A DNA stretch of 64,000 nt from Mycolicibacterium cosmeticum (lineage in GTDB: Bacteria > Actinomycetota > Actinomycetes > Mycobacteriales > Mycobacteriaceae), in NCBI GenBank assembly GCA_016197365.1, contig JACPVS010000021.1:483276-547275 (forward strand). The letters run 5' to 3'. A program made the position numbers and the translations under genes. Below the pieces are notes generated by a model that saw only the letters and a program-made list of their open reading frames with translations, did not search any database and was not told the origin of the DNA. This document shows positions 1 through 8,430 of the stretch, in pieces. The first letter of the stretch is position 1; every line of letters begins with the position of its first letter.

Positions 1-183
1 CATGGCCTTCCAGACACCCGACTCGGCGGATGCCTTGGCACAAGCGACTGCATCGTTGACCGCCTCGACACCACCGTCGGTGAACTCTCCGATGTGCTCT
101 TCGGTGGCCGGGTCGATGATCGGAATCACGTCACCCGTGCCGGAAACCGCACGTAGCTCGTCGAGCACGTTCTGCACAGTCAT
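1..183 (-). CDS. Aldehyde dehydrogenase, N-terminal fragment (cut by window edge)
   Basis: The reverse strand starts with ATG at 183 after a GAGGAG ribosome site and stays open to the window edge, giving 61 residues. The motif IIDPATEEHIGEF is the usual N-terminal beta-strand signature of NAD(P)-dependent aldehyde dehydrogenases, which oxidise aldehydes to acids in the cytosol. The catalytic Cys and Glu lie outside the window. The cupin gene ends 23 bases upstream on the same strand, so the two are probably one transcript. A role in oxidising an aldehyde made by the oxygenases of this island is inferred from context only. Confidence 0.8.
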   Translation of the reverse strand, partial: MTVQNVLDELRAVSGTGDVIPIIDPATEEHIGEFTDGGVEAVNDAVACAKASAESGVWKAM

Positions 184-206
184 GTCGGTCTCCTCTGCGG
201 TGGGCG

Positions 207-626
207 CTATGTCGACTGGGTGGCTTCTGTGCTGAACTTGTCCACGGTGCGTTGCATGGCGTCCATGCATTCCTGAAGTGCGTAGGCGGGATTGAACTCG
301 AGGTGGTTCGTCGGATCGCTGTACTTCAACGTATGGCCGGCGGGAATGAAGTACACCTCGCCGGCTTCGACCACTTCGTCCGGTCTGCCGGTGTTGGGAT
401 AGACCGCGGTGATCGACCCTTCGAACACGTAGCCGTAATGGGGGCACATGCAGACACCCCCGGGAAGGCCACCGATCTTGTTGAGTTCGGTGGTGTCGAC
501 CGGGTGGTCGGTCGTCGTGTATCCCACTTCCAGATCACCCCATTGCACGGATCGGAAGTGATCTTTCGACGCGGGCCAACGGCCCCCGCCGGCGTTGGGC
601 AGATCAGCGGGCTTGGCGTGCGGCAT
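207..626 (-). CDS. Cupin-domain protein
   Basis: This 139-residue single-domain protein has a cupin core: CPHYGYVFEG near residues 61-70 corresponds to the first metal-binding strand, and GEVYFIPAGH near 88-97 to the second. Small cupins can be metal-dependent enzymes or ligand-binding proteins, and nothing here fixes the reaction. I start at ATG 626, preceded by AAGG; a TTG three codons upstream is the alternative. It is the first gene of a probable cupin-aldehyde dehydrogenase transcript. Its upstream region carries an inverted repeat that shares a half-site with two other promoters in the island. Confidence 0.7.
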   Translation of the reverse strand: MPHAKPADLPNAGGGRWPASKDHFRSVQWGDLEVGYTTTDHPVDTTELNKIGGLPGGVCMCPHYGYVFEGSITAVYPNTGRPDEVVEAGEVYFIPAGHTLKYSDPTNHLEFNPAYALQECMDAMQRTVDKFSTEATQST

Positions 627-674
627 TGCAGTCAACCTTCACACTTGGGATTGAGGTGTCGTTATATGTGCAGT

Positions 675-698
675 TAGCAGTAGAACGCTGCTCTGCTA
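675..698. promoter_or_regulatory. Inverted repeat upstream of cupin gene
   Basis: TAGCAG (675-680) and CTGCTA (693-698) are perfect 6-base arms with 12 bases between. Within it lies GTAGAACG (680-687), also seen in the intergenic sites at 5411 and 9248. The position about 50-70 bases before the cupin start suits an operator. The protein that binds is unknown; the island encodes IclR and LysR regulators. Confidence 0.4.
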
Positions 699-751
699 TA
701 TATCAGAATGCCATACCGACAAACGGTGCGGGACTGATTCGCCGATCGCAA

Positions 752-1813
752 TCAGACGGCCGAGAACGCATCGTGATCGGCTGCTGCGGTGGCCATCCGA
801 TGCAACAGGATTTCGATGAGGCCCGGCTCGACCTGTGTGGTGATGCTCCACAGGAACAGCCCGTGCACAATGCCGCGGCCCAGCGCCCGCCACGCCGTGT
901 CCCATTGCGGAGGCTCGGCACCTCGCCCGGCCAAGCACTCGAGGTAATGCCGCAGTAAATCGCGTTCGGAAGCCCGACGGTCCTCGACCGTCAGCGTCGA
1001 GGCGATGTGGTAACCCACGTCCACGCACCACATACCGCGTTGGACCAGCTGCCAGTCGAGCAGACACGGCCGACCCGAGGCGTCGAGAAAGAGATTGCCC
1101 AGGTGCGGATCACCGTGAATGACGCACCACGGCGACGTCAATTCCGCAGCACTGAGCGCGGCGGTCAAGTCCCGGTAGACGTCGACCAGGCGCTGCGGAT
1201 TGCGTAGTTCGACAGGCATTCCGCGGCCGTTGGGTCCGTGATGGTTCGCACTGATCTTGGACACCGTCTGGGCTTCACCCCAGATGTCCATGGCGACACC
1301 CATCCGCGAACCCAACCATGGCGGATCCGCCCACCGCGGGTTCAGCCATGTCGCGGCATGTAGTTTGGCCAGCTCGCTGAGGCTCGAAGCGGTCTGTTCC
1401 GGGGTGTAAACGCTTCTGCCGTCGAGAAATACTCCGCCCTGGGCGACGACGTCTTCGGTGATCACCACACCATGGCGAGTCGCGGGATCGACATCGGCAT
1501 ACACACTGCGCAGGGTGCGGACATCGGCGAGCGCAGCCAGATCTCGATAGAAGTACGCCTCCGGTTCACCGACCTGGCGTGCCATCCAACCGAACTCGTT
1601 GAAGTAGCCCTTGATACAGAGCGACGGTGACGGACCGTCCGAGTGCGTGCCGGAGTACTCGACAGCGAACCGGGCGTTGGTCGAGATGCGATCGACGACG
1701 GGTCCCGGGGTGACGTGTCGTACCTCTATTCCAGGAAAGCGCATCCCCAGGGCGCCCGTGAGCCAACCCGGGGAGAGCGCTTCGTCGAGCTTGTTCGGTA
1801 CGGAGACGGTCAC
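752..1813 (-). CDS. Phosphotransferase of the aminoglycoside/ecdysteroid-kinase-like family
   Basis: The 353-residue protein carries the Brenner-type catalytic loop HGDPHLGNLF (about 233-242) followed by the metal-binding LLDW (251-254), the hallmark of APH/choline-kinase-fold small-molecule kinases. In actinobacterial catabolic clusters such proteins are thought to phosphorylate hydroxylated substrates, but the substrate here is unknown. I chose GTG 1813 (reading VTVSVPNKLDEAL) with a GAGAGGA site upstream because family members begin close to this motif. An ATG at 1912 would add 33 residues that do not look conserved. It is divergent from the luciferase-like gene at 1974. Confidence 0.75.
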   Translation of the reverse strand: MTVSVPNKLDEALSPGWLTGALGMRFPGIEVRHVTPGPVVDRISTNARFAVEYSGTHSDGPSPSLCIKGYFNEFGWMARQVGEPEAYFYRDLAALADVRTLRSVYADVDPATRHGVVITEDVVAQGGVFLDGRSVYTPEQTASSLSELAKLHAATWLNPRWADPPWLGSRMGVAMDIWGEAQTVSKISANHHGPNGRGMPVELRNPQRLVDVYRDLTAALSAAELTSPWCVIHGDPHLGNLFLDASGRPCLLDWQLVQRGMWCVDVGYHIASTLTVEDRRASERDLLRHYLECLAGRGAEPPQWDTAWRALGRGIVHGLFLWSITTQVEPGLIEILLHRMATAAADHDAFSAV

Positions 1814-1934
1814 AGAAACAACGTCCTCTCGGCAACCCTCTATCACTATCACACTGGTGGGATACGTAGAAGCAGATTCTACCTTGGAGTGCAGGCTTGA
1901 CCGACATTTCATGACTCTCGCGCCACGCGGTACT

Positions 1935-1950
1935 AGTCTCCACCGAGACT
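1935..1950. promoter_or_regulatory. Inverted repeat AGTCTC-N4-GAGACT
   Basis: Perfect 6-base arms lie between the divergent kinase gene and the luciferase-like gene, 24 bases before the ATG at 1974. It could be an operator or a small 5' leader hairpin. No matching regulator can be assigned. Confidence 0.3.
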
Positions 1951-1973
1951 GCTGAGTTCACGGAGGTGCTGCA

Positions 1974-2912
1974 ATGACCCCCCGAGTCAACGACATCCGG
2001 ATCGGAATCGTCGGTGGCGGCGGCGATGCCCACGCCATCCAGGATCTGGAGGCCCGCCCGATCGACTCGCTGTGGGCAGGGGGTCACATCGCGTCACGCA
2101 ACCCGAGCACCGAGGCCATGGTCGGCCTGGTCCGGCTCGCCACGTTGACCGAGCGGGTCCGGGTCGGCACGTCGATCCTTCTGCTGCCCCTCTATCCACC
2201 GGCGCTCGTAGCCAAACAGATCGCCGACCTCGACCGCGCCACCGGCGGCCGACTGATACTCGGGGTCGGGATCGGGGGCGAATACCCCCAGGAGTTCAGC
2301 GCCGTCCAGGTACCGATCCAGGAGCGCGGCCGCCGCATGAACGAGGCGATTCCGCTGCTACGAAAGTTGTGGACCGCCGAGCCCGTCACGCACGACGGCC
2401 ACTACTACCCGATGAGGGACGTACGGATCCATCCGGCGCCGGCGCAGCCGGGCGGGCCGCCGATCATCGTGGCCGGGCGCAAGGAGCCGGCCATGCGACG
2501 GGCGGCGCTGATCGGCGACGGTTGGTTCCCCTACCTGTACTCACCCCGCCGGTACGCCACCTCGGTGGCGACGATCCGCGAGACCGCCGCGGACGCCGGT
2601 CGCGATCTGTCGGACTTCGATTGGTGCGTATGGGTGTTCCTCAATATCAACCCCGACGGTGACACCGCGCGCGAGGAGGCCGCCCGGACGATGGGCGGCA
2701 CCTACAACCAGGATTTCCGGCTCATGATCGACAAAATCGCCGCGGCGGGCACGGCGGGCGAGGTCACCGCGAAGCTGCAGAGTTTCTACGATGCCGGCGC
2801 GCGGCACTTCATCTTTCTGCCCGCGACCGCCGGCGCCGATCAACGACCCATGCTGGACAGACTGTTCGCCGACGTCGTTCCCCTGCTGCGCGAATATGCC
2901 GATCGGCGCTGA
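1974..2912 (+). CDS. LLM-class F420-dependent oxidoreductase
   Basis: This 312-residue bacterial-luciferase-like TIM-barrel protein belongs to the family that uses F420 or FMN. The motif LTERVRVGTSILLLPLY, the segment GRLILGVGIGGEYPQEF and the phosphate-binding PPIIVAGRKEPAMRRAA are typical. The N-terminus is preceded by CGGAGG with good spacing. The reaction (hydride transfer or monooxygenation) cannot be told from sequence. It is the first of four luciferase-like enzymes in the island and ends 5 bases from the convergent AveC-like gene. Confidence 0.85.
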   Translation: MTPRVNDIRIGIVGGGGDAHAIQDLEARPIDSLWAGGHIASRNPSTEAMVGLVRLATLTERVRVGTSILLLPLYPPALVAKQIADLDRATGGRLILGVGIGGEYPQEFSAVQVPIQERGRRMNEAIPLLRKLWTAEPVTHDGHYYPMRDVRIHPAPAQPGGPPIIVAGRKEPAMRRAALIGDGWFPYLYSPRRYATSVATIRETAADAGRDLSDFDWCVWVFLNINPDGDTAREEAARTMGGTYNQDFRLMIDKIAAAGTAGEVTAKLQSFYDAGARHFIFLPATAGADQRPMLDRLFADVVPLLREYADRR

Positions 2913-2917
2913 CCGCT

Positions 2918-4111
2918 CTAATTCCCTCGCTCGAACGGAACGACCTTCGGAAGCTCCACCCCGTCGGGAAGCACCAGTTGCCCGCCGGTATTGATATAGC
3001 CGGATCCTTTGGTGGGCATCGGTATCCGCGGATCGGGGCAGGGCCTGTCGGTCCCGTCGCCGCAGAGGCCCGCCGTGAAGTAGGAACGCTTCTGGACGTC
3101 GGCGGGCCACGGGTCCGCGTGCATGCCGAACCATTGCGCGGGGATGTTGTAGATGACGAAGAACAACGTGCTGCACGCGGCGAAGATCGCCAGGAAGCGG
3201 ACCAACTGCTGCTTGGCGAAGCTGCCTCGGACCTGGTCGAGCCCACGCTCGACAATGGTGCGTCCCCGATCGTCGGTGAAAAAGCGTAGGCAACAGAAGC
3301 CGGCCTGCACGCCACCCCACATCAGCCCCTCATAGATCGGCCACTGGTAGTAGTGGCCGGCATTGATCGAAACGGACTGAATCGCACCGGGATAGATGAA
3401 AACCCCTGTGGGCAGCAGGACCAGACCCTCCATGACGAAATCGAAGACGATCGCAAGCGCATAGGTCACCAGGATCAGCCGAAGATTACTGATATTCGGG
3501 AAGCGCCGCTTGATCACGCGCATCACCCAGCAGCCGACGGCTGTGATCAACACCAGCCCCCAGCCGTAGCCGGTGGCATTCGACAACAGGGGCTCGAGCA
3601 CCTGCCGGCCAGGCTCCTCGGGTGACATCCACCCGGGCACGTCGGATGACCAGGAGCCGCGGTTGAACGACCAGGTGTTGTAGGTGCACCAGGTGTTGAA
3701 GTAATTCAGCAACGGATCCTGGAAGAACATCAGATTGAACGACACCAGGAGCATGCCGTCCAGGGTGATTCGCCGCTCCCGACGCCAGGGCCTGATGACG
3801 ATGATGTAGATGCCGATCGGCAGGCCGATGATGAGCGCGACCATGTTGCAGAAAAGCAGGGTCTCCATGAGCGGAGGTAGCTTGGTAGGGCCGAGCGGCA
3901 CCTGCTCGAAATAGGGCCCGGTGATCCACCTGCCCCATACATATAACTGGAAGGCCAGGATAGCCCCGCCAAGCGTCGCCCAGATGTGGACGGCCTGGAT
4001 CTTCGACTTGGGTTGAGCGCCGAGAGAAGCTGCGTTGCTGAGGGACTCGGTCAGCGCAGGCTCATTCCTCTTGTCCCTCTTGTCCCTCTTGGCCGATAGT
4101 CCGCTGCTCAT
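2918..4111 (-). CDS. AveC-like (spirocyclase AveC family) membrane protein, copy 1
   Basis: This 397-residue polytopic protein has about seven hydrophobic segments, near residues 43-63, 83-107, 120-135, 185-205, 215-245, 270-290 and 310-330. It resembles actinobacterial proteins annotated as the AveC family, after the avermectin spirocyclase/dehydratase. Conserved stretches include NYFNTWCTYNTW and INAGHYYQWP. The N-terminus is a charged Lys/Arg-rich tail. GGAGG precedes the ATG at 4111. It lies 30 bases after a paralogue on the same strand, so the pair is an operon and a tandem duplication. The true reaction is unknown; cyclisation or dehydration is family inference. Confidence 0.75.
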   Translation of the reverse strand: MSSGLSAKRDKRDKRNEPALTESLSNAASLGAQPKSKIQAVHIWATLGGAILAFQLYVWGRWITGPYFEQVPLGPTKLPPLMETLLFCNMVALIIGLPIGIYIIVIRPWRRERRITLDGMLLVSFNLMFFQDPLLNYFNTWCTYNTWSFNRGSWSSDVPGWMSPEEPGRQVLEPLLSNATGYGWGLVLITAVGCWVMRVIKRRFPNISNLRLILVTYALAIVFDFVMEGLVLLPTGVFIYPGAIQSVSINAGHYYQWPIYEGLMWGGVQAGFCCLRFFTDDRGRTIVERGLDQVRGSFAKQQLVRFLAIFAACSTLFFVIYNIPAQWFGMHADPWPADVQKRSYFTAGLCGDGTDRPCPDPRIPMPTKGSGYINTGGQLVLPDGVELPKVVPFERGN

Positions 4112-4141
4112 CGGATGGACCTCCGGTGCTCGGTCGGCAAC

Positions 4142-5308
4142 TCAGTTGCCTGGTGTGAAGGGCACGACCGTCGGCAGCTCTGCACCTTCCGGCAGGACGA
4201 GCCGACCGTCATTGTTGATGTAGCCGGACCGTCTGGTAGGCAGTGGGACGACTGGATTCGGACACGGTTGGTCGCTGCCCGCACCACAGGTGCCGCCGTT
4301 GAAGTAGGACCGCTTCTGGACGTCCTCGGGCCAGGGGTCGGAGTGCATGCCGAACCATTGCGCGGGAATGTTGTAGAAGACGAAGAAGCAGGCGCTGACG
4401 GCGGCGAAGATCGCCAGGAAGCGGATGAACTGCTGCTTGGCGACTCCGCCTCGGACGTGATCCAACCCGCGCTCGGCTATCGTTCGGCCCCGGTCGTCGG
4501 TGAAATACCGCAGGCAGCACAGCGCGGCCTGCACGCCACCCCACATCAGCCCCTCGTACACCGGCCATTGGTAGTAGTGGCCGGCATTGATCGAAACGGC
4601 CTGGATCGCACCGGGATAGGAGAAGACTCCGGTCGGTAGCAGCAGGCAACCCTCCATCACGAAGTCCAGCACGAAGGTGATCGCGTACGTCACGCCGATC
4701 AGCTGAACATTGCTGATGCCAGGCCATTTCGCCTTGATCTTGCGCATCACCCAACATCCGATGATCGTGATCAACAGAACGCCGTACGCATACCCCGGAA
4801 TGTTCGACAGCAGGGGTTCTGGCACCTGATGGCCCGGTGAATCAGGCGAGATCCAGCCCGGCACGTAGGGCGACCAGGAGCCGCGGTTGAACAACCAGGT
4901 GTTGTAGGCGCACCACGTGTTGAAGTAATTGAGGAACGGATCCTGAAAGAACATCAGGGCCATCGACACCAGGAGCATGCCGTCGAGGGTGATCCGGCGC
5001 TCCCGCACCCACGGCCGGATGATGAACCACCAGATCGCGACCGGGAGTCCCGCCATCAACAGGATCGAGTTGGCCGTGAGGATGACCCTCATGAGCTGGG
5101 GCGGCGCGGTCGGACCGGCTGGCACCCGCTCGAAATAGGGCCCGGTGATCCATCGGGCCCATACGTACAACTGCAGTGCCAGAATCGCGCCGCCGATCGT
5201 CGCCCAGATGTGGATGGGCGCGACCTTCGACGTCGGCGGTGTTCCGAGCGCGTGCACTCTGTCGAGCGACTCGGTGGACAACTTCCGTCTGTTCGACAGA
5301 TCGCTCAT
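4142..5308 (-). CDS. AveC-like (spirocyclase AveC family) membrane protein, copy 2
   Basis: This 388-residue paralogue of the following gene shares its whole layout, including NYFNTWCAYNTW, the HYYQWPVYEGLMWGGVQA block and a C-terminal domain with NIPAQWFGMHSDPWPEDVQK. By eye well over half the residues match. I start at ATG 5308 (MSDLSNRRK) with AAAGGGA upstream; the longer frame from 5386 lacks a good ribosome site. Differences cluster in the N-terminus and the second transmembrane hairpin, suggesting diverged specificity. A GTAGAA/TTCTAC inverted repeat lies about 100 bases upstream. Confidence 0.75.
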   Translation of the reverse strand: MSDLSNRRKLSTESLDRVHALGTPPTSKVAPIHIWATIGGAILALQLYVWARWITGPYFERVPAGPTAPPQLMRVILTANSILLMAGLPVAIWWFIIRPWVRERRITLDGMLLVSMALMFFQDPFLNYFNTWCAYNTWLFNRGSWSPYVPGWISPDSPGHQVPEPLLSNIPGYAYGVLLITIIGCWVMRKIKAKWPGISNVQLIGVTYAITFVLDFVMEGCLLLPTGVFSYPGAIQAVSINAGHYYQWPVYEGLMWGGVQAALCCLRYFTDDRGRTIAERGLDHVRGGVAKQQFIRFLAIFAAVSACFFVFYNIPAQWFGMHSDPWPEDVQKRSYFNGGTCGAGSDQPCPNPVVPLPTRRSGYINNDGRLVLPEGAELPTVVPFTPGN

Positions 5309-5410
5309 CGCGCTGTCCCTTTCTCGATCGCCGGTTCTGGATCGCCCGGCACCGAGGGCGGCCGCCATCCACTCCGCGGGCAGCATATTCGATTATTACT
5401 GCAGTTCGGA

Positions 5411-5431
5411 GTAGAACGGCACTATTTCTAC
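5411..5431. promoter_or_regulatory. Inverted repeat GTAGAA-N9-TTCTAC
   Basis: Perfect 6-base arms lie between the end of the esterase gene and the AveC-like pair, about 103 bases before the AveC-like start. The left half reads GTAGAACG as at 680 and (reverse strand) 9248. The right arm overlaps the esterase stop codon. This is a plausible operator for the AveC-like pair. Confidence 0.45.
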
Positions 5432-6408
5432 AGCGAGAGCCTTGCAATCGCGTGGGTCAGTTCCCGCCCGATGGTGTCGGCCAGCAGTTGGTGCCCGGCA
5501 TCGTCAGGATGAATTCCGTCCCGTAACAGCTCAGGGTCGACGAGGTCCCTGCCACCCACCAGGTGCACGAGGGGGTCCGGGGTGGCGAGTACGGCCTGCT
5601 CGAGCGCCGCCCTCAGCTCAGCCTGGCTTGCGCCCAGACGATTGGGCGTCAGCTCGGCACCCGGGCGAGTGATAGGACTGACGACGACGATCGGTACGTC
5701 GGGGTGCGCGGATCGAACGATGCGCAGGAAAGCGTCGGTGATGGAGCGCACCATATCCGCCGAATGCGGGATCGTGGTCCAACAGTTGGTGCCGTAGGCC
5801 ACCGAGATGACATCGACCTCGAGTGCGGCTATCTGTTCGGCAACGACGATCTCCCCGCGGGCCGCGCCCGCGTAGCCCAGGTTCACGGCATCCAGGCCGC
5901 ATTCCCGGCCGACGATGGACACCCAACTCCGCGCCGGCGAGCTCGCCGACCAGCCCTCGGTGATCGAGTCACCGTAGGCGATCCAGCGTGGCAGAGCCGG
6001 AGCCGGTCGAAGCTCACCGTCCCGGGCGCGCAGGCTCATGATCGTCGGCTTCATACCTTCCGGCAGATAGACGATCGCCGGATCCACACCAGCCGCGAGA
6101 TCAAGTCGCACCGCACCGTGGCCGAGCCCGACCGGCTGCTCGTCGATCTGCCTGCCACCGCGCCAGACGCAGAAGGTGCGTCCCGCACCATCGCCGCGGT
6201 AGCCGAGTTCGTCTGTCTGCGTGGCATATTCGATCTCGATCCCGGTCGCGTCGCCGATCATCTCCAGGCGCACGCCGGCCGGCAGCTGCGCCGCCAGCCA
6301 GGTGTCGGCCGGCAGGCGCCTGGCCTGCACGGGGTCCGCCCTGGGGTAGGGCACGTCACCGACCGCAGGCCACGCGCAACCGCGCAGGAACGGCCGAGGG
6401 TCAGTCAT
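5428..6408 (-). CDS. SGNH/GDSL-family esterase
   Basis: This 326-residue SGNH hydrolase has the nucleophile block GDSIT (146-150), a block III-like AYGTNCW, and the catalytic Asp/His block DGIHPDDAGH (about 297-306). An N-terminal beta-rich region of about 135 residues precedes the SGNH domain, as in two-domain esterases. No signal peptide is visible, so it should act in the cytosol, perhaps removing an acyl group from the island's substrate. Its ATG at 6408 overlaps the stop of the upstream dehydrogenase by 8 bases, so the two are translationally coupled. Confidence 0.85.
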   Translation of the reverse strand: MTDPRPFLRGCAWPAVGDVPYPRADPVQARRLPADTWLAAQLPAGVRLEMIGDATGIEIEYATQTDELGYRGDGAGRTFCVWRGGRQIDEQPVGLGHGAVRLDLAAGVDPAIVYLPEGMKPTIMSLRARDGELRPAPALPRWIAYGDSITEGWSASSPARSWVSIVGRECGLDAVNLGYAGAARGEIVVAEQIAALEVDVISVAYGTNCWTTIPHSADMVRSITDAFLRIVRSAHPDVPIVVVSPITRPGAELTPNRLGASQAELRAALEQAVLATPDPLVHLVGGRDLVDPELLRDGIHPDDAGHQLLADTIGRELTHAIARLSL

Positions 6409-7219
6409 AGTCGCCGCTGGAGAAGCGCTCGAGCATCTTCTCGTGCATCCCCCACAGGTCGCGGATGATGGCGCCACCGTCGACGATCAGCGTCTGCCCG
6501 GTCACGCGTTCGGACAACGAGGACACCAGGAACAGCACGGCATTCGCGATGTCGCGCGTCCGAGGGGGCGCCAACGGGTTCACCGCGTTGACGGCCCACT
6601 GATCATCGGGCCAGTCCTCGTTGCCCAGCCCGACGTTGCCCGGCGCCACCGCATTGACCCGAATCCCGTGCCGGCCGAACTCTTGGGCGAAAGTCTTGGC
6701 CAGGGAGATGACGCCGGCCTTGGCCGCGCCGTAGGGCGCGTGCATCGCCGCCGCATTGATACCATCGGCCGACGCCAGCGCGACGATGGAGCCACCGGTG
6801 CCCTGCTCGATCATCCGGCGACCCACGGTCTGGAACAGATAGAAGACCTGGCTGAGATTGTTCTTGATCGACCAATCCCAATCCGACAAGCTGATCGTCT
6901 CCGACTTTCCCCAGCGCGCCCCGCCGATGATGTCGACGCACGCGTCGATCGTTTCGAGGACCTCCGCGGCCTCATCGACCGCCCGCTGCACCTGCACCGG
7001 GTCGGTCATATCCGCGACAATCGGAAATGCTTCTCCCCCAGCCGATCTTATTTCCTCGGCGATTCCCGCGGCCCGACCGGAATCGATGTCGACGCACGCC
7101 ACCCGTGCACCCGCCTCGGCCAGCTTCAGCGAGGTCAGCCGACCGTGCCCCGCGCGTTCCGGCAGGAAGCCCGCGCCGGATACCAGAGCGCCCTTGCCCG
7201 CCAACCCGAGATCAATCAT
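6401..7219 (-). CDS. Short-chain dehydrogenase/reductase
   Basis: This 272-residue SDR has the catalytic YGAAK (Tyr-x3-Lys), the preceding Ser in VALASADG, and a C-terminal TGQTLIVDGG. The glycine-rich nucleotide loop is atypical (SGAGFLPERAGHGR), with an insertion relative to TGxxxGxG; the following VACVDID suggests NAD preference. ATG 7219 gives the correct family length, and the 62 extra codons upstream belong to the neighbouring gene's frame. It starts 9 bases after the luciferase-like gene and overlaps the esterase by 8 bases. It probably oxidises or reduces a hydroxyl or keto group of the pathway intermediate. Confidence 0.85.
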   Translation of the reverse strand: MIDLGLAGKGALVSGAGFLPERAGHGRLTSLKLAEAGARVACVDIDSGRAAGIAEEIRSAGGEAFPIVADMTDPVQVQRAVDEAAEVLETIDACVDIIGGARWGKSETISLSDWDWSIKNNLSQVFYLFQTVGRRMIEQGTGGSIVALASADGINAAAMHAPYGAAKAGVISLAKTFAQEFGRHGIRVNAVAPGNVGLGNEDWPDDQWAVNAVNPLAPPRTRDIANAVLFLVSSLSERVTGQTLIVDGGAIIRDLWGMHEKMLERFSSGDYD

Positions 7220-7227
7220 GTTGCAGC

Positions 7228-8379
7228 TCAGGCATTCACGGTGGCGGACAGTTGATGCCCCCGCTCGGCGAGTTTGGGCATGATGTCGCTGCTCAGCAGC
7301 TCTAGGGTGCGCATCACCTTGTCGTGCGGGAGGTCGCCGAACTGCACATAGCAGAGCAACTGATCCACCCCGGCCGCCTCGTAACGCTCGATCTTGCGGA
7401 GGCACTCCTGCGCGGTCCCCACGATGATCATGTCCTGATCCTGGTAGTGAGAGATGGGAACATCACCCCTGCGAATCGACTCCAAGGCGGGGAAAGCCCT
7501 TGCCTTGGCCTCGTCGGGCAGGTGCGCCAACTCCCATTTCAACTGAAACTCAGCGAGATTGCGGTACCACCACGTAACCGACTCCCACAGCCCGTAGTCC
7601 GCGGCCTCCTCGGCATCGTCGTAGACATGGACGAGGGTGTAGACGGCAACCTTGTTGTTCTTGACCCTGGTCAATTGGTTCTCGGGCTTGGCCGAGGCCG
7701 CGGCCGCGCGGTACATGGCGATGGTCTCTGCCACCTTCTCGACGGGTTGGAAGATCGACAACGACAGCAAGCCAAGCCCCTGCTCGCCACATTGGACCGC
7801 ACTACTTTGGCTCGCCGCAGCCTGCCAGACCGGAGGGTGGGGATCCTGGTAAGGCTTGGGCGTCTGGAACCTTTCAGGGAATGTGAGGTTCTCGCTGTCC
7901 CAGCCGAGCCGCTCGTTCTCCCACATCTTGACGACGATCTCGATCGCTTCCCGCGACTGATCCCGGGACCGGTCATCGGTGGGGACGCCGAATGCGCTCT
8001 GCTCCATGGGCGTTGAACGTCCGGTTCCCCATTCGACCCGGCCGTGGCTCAGCACGTCGACGGTGGCGACCTTCTCTGCCAGTCGTGCCGGGTGACCGAA
8101 TCCGAACGGGGTCAAGGTCACGCCGAACCCGAGCCTGATCTGCTCGGTGCTCAACGCGAGCCCACCGAGAATCGCCTCGTTGCATGGGCTGGCGGAGCGG
8201 CCTTCACGAAAGTGATGCTCGACCACCCACGCGGTGTTGAAGCCCAGCCGGTCGGCGTACCGGATCTCGGCGATCGCCTCGTCATAGGTCCGCTGCTCGG
8301 CCTCGCGCTGCCCGTAGGGAAATGGCTTGTCCCACGGCTTCACCTTGGGCTGGAATTCGTAGATCAGATCGAGTTTCAT
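7228..8379 (-). CDS. LLM-class flavin-dependent oxidoreductase (LuxA-like)
   Basis: This 383-residue luciferase-alpha-like protein starts with MKLDLIYEFQP at 8379. Typical motifs are AWVVEHHF (about 48-55), HPARLAEKVATVDVLSHGR and EWGTGRS. The size and EHHF motif are closer to FMN-dependent monooxygenases than to F420 enzymes, though this is inference. It is the first gene of a three-gene transcript with the SDR and esterase. It is divergent from the IclR regulator, which probably controls both sides of the 49-base intergenic region. Confidence 0.85.
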   Translation of the reverse strand: MKLDLIYEFQPKVKPWDKPFPYGQREAEQRTYDEAIAEIRYADRLGFNTAWVVEHHFREGRSASPCNEAILGGLALSTEQIRLGFGVTLTPFGFGHPARLAEKVATVDVLSHGRVEWGTGRSTPMEQSAFGVPTDDRSRDQSREAIEIVVKMWENERLGWDSENLTFPERFQTPKPYQDPHPPVWQAAASQSSAVQCGEQGLGLLSLSIFQPVEKVAETIAMYRAAAASAKPENQLTRVKNNKVAVYTLVHVYDDAEEAADYGLWESVTWWYRNLAEFQLKWELAHLPDEAKARAFPALESIRRGDVPISHYQDQDMIIVGTAQECLRKIERYEAAGVDQLLCYVQFGDLPHDKVMRTLELLSSDIMPKLAERGHQLSATVNA

Positions 8380-8416
8380 CAGTACGTTGCCTTTGCAATA
8401 GCGAAATCTTTTTTGT

Positions 8417-8430
8417 ATAGTTGAGACTAT
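8417..8430. promoter_or_regulatory. Inverted repeat ATAGT-N4-ACTAT over the IclR start codon
   Basis: Perfect 5-base arms overlap the ATG at 8429 of the IclR gene, in an AT-rich 49-base intergenic region shared with the divergent luciferase-like gene. The position suits autorepression by the IclR protein. Short arms make chance possible. Confidence 0.35.
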
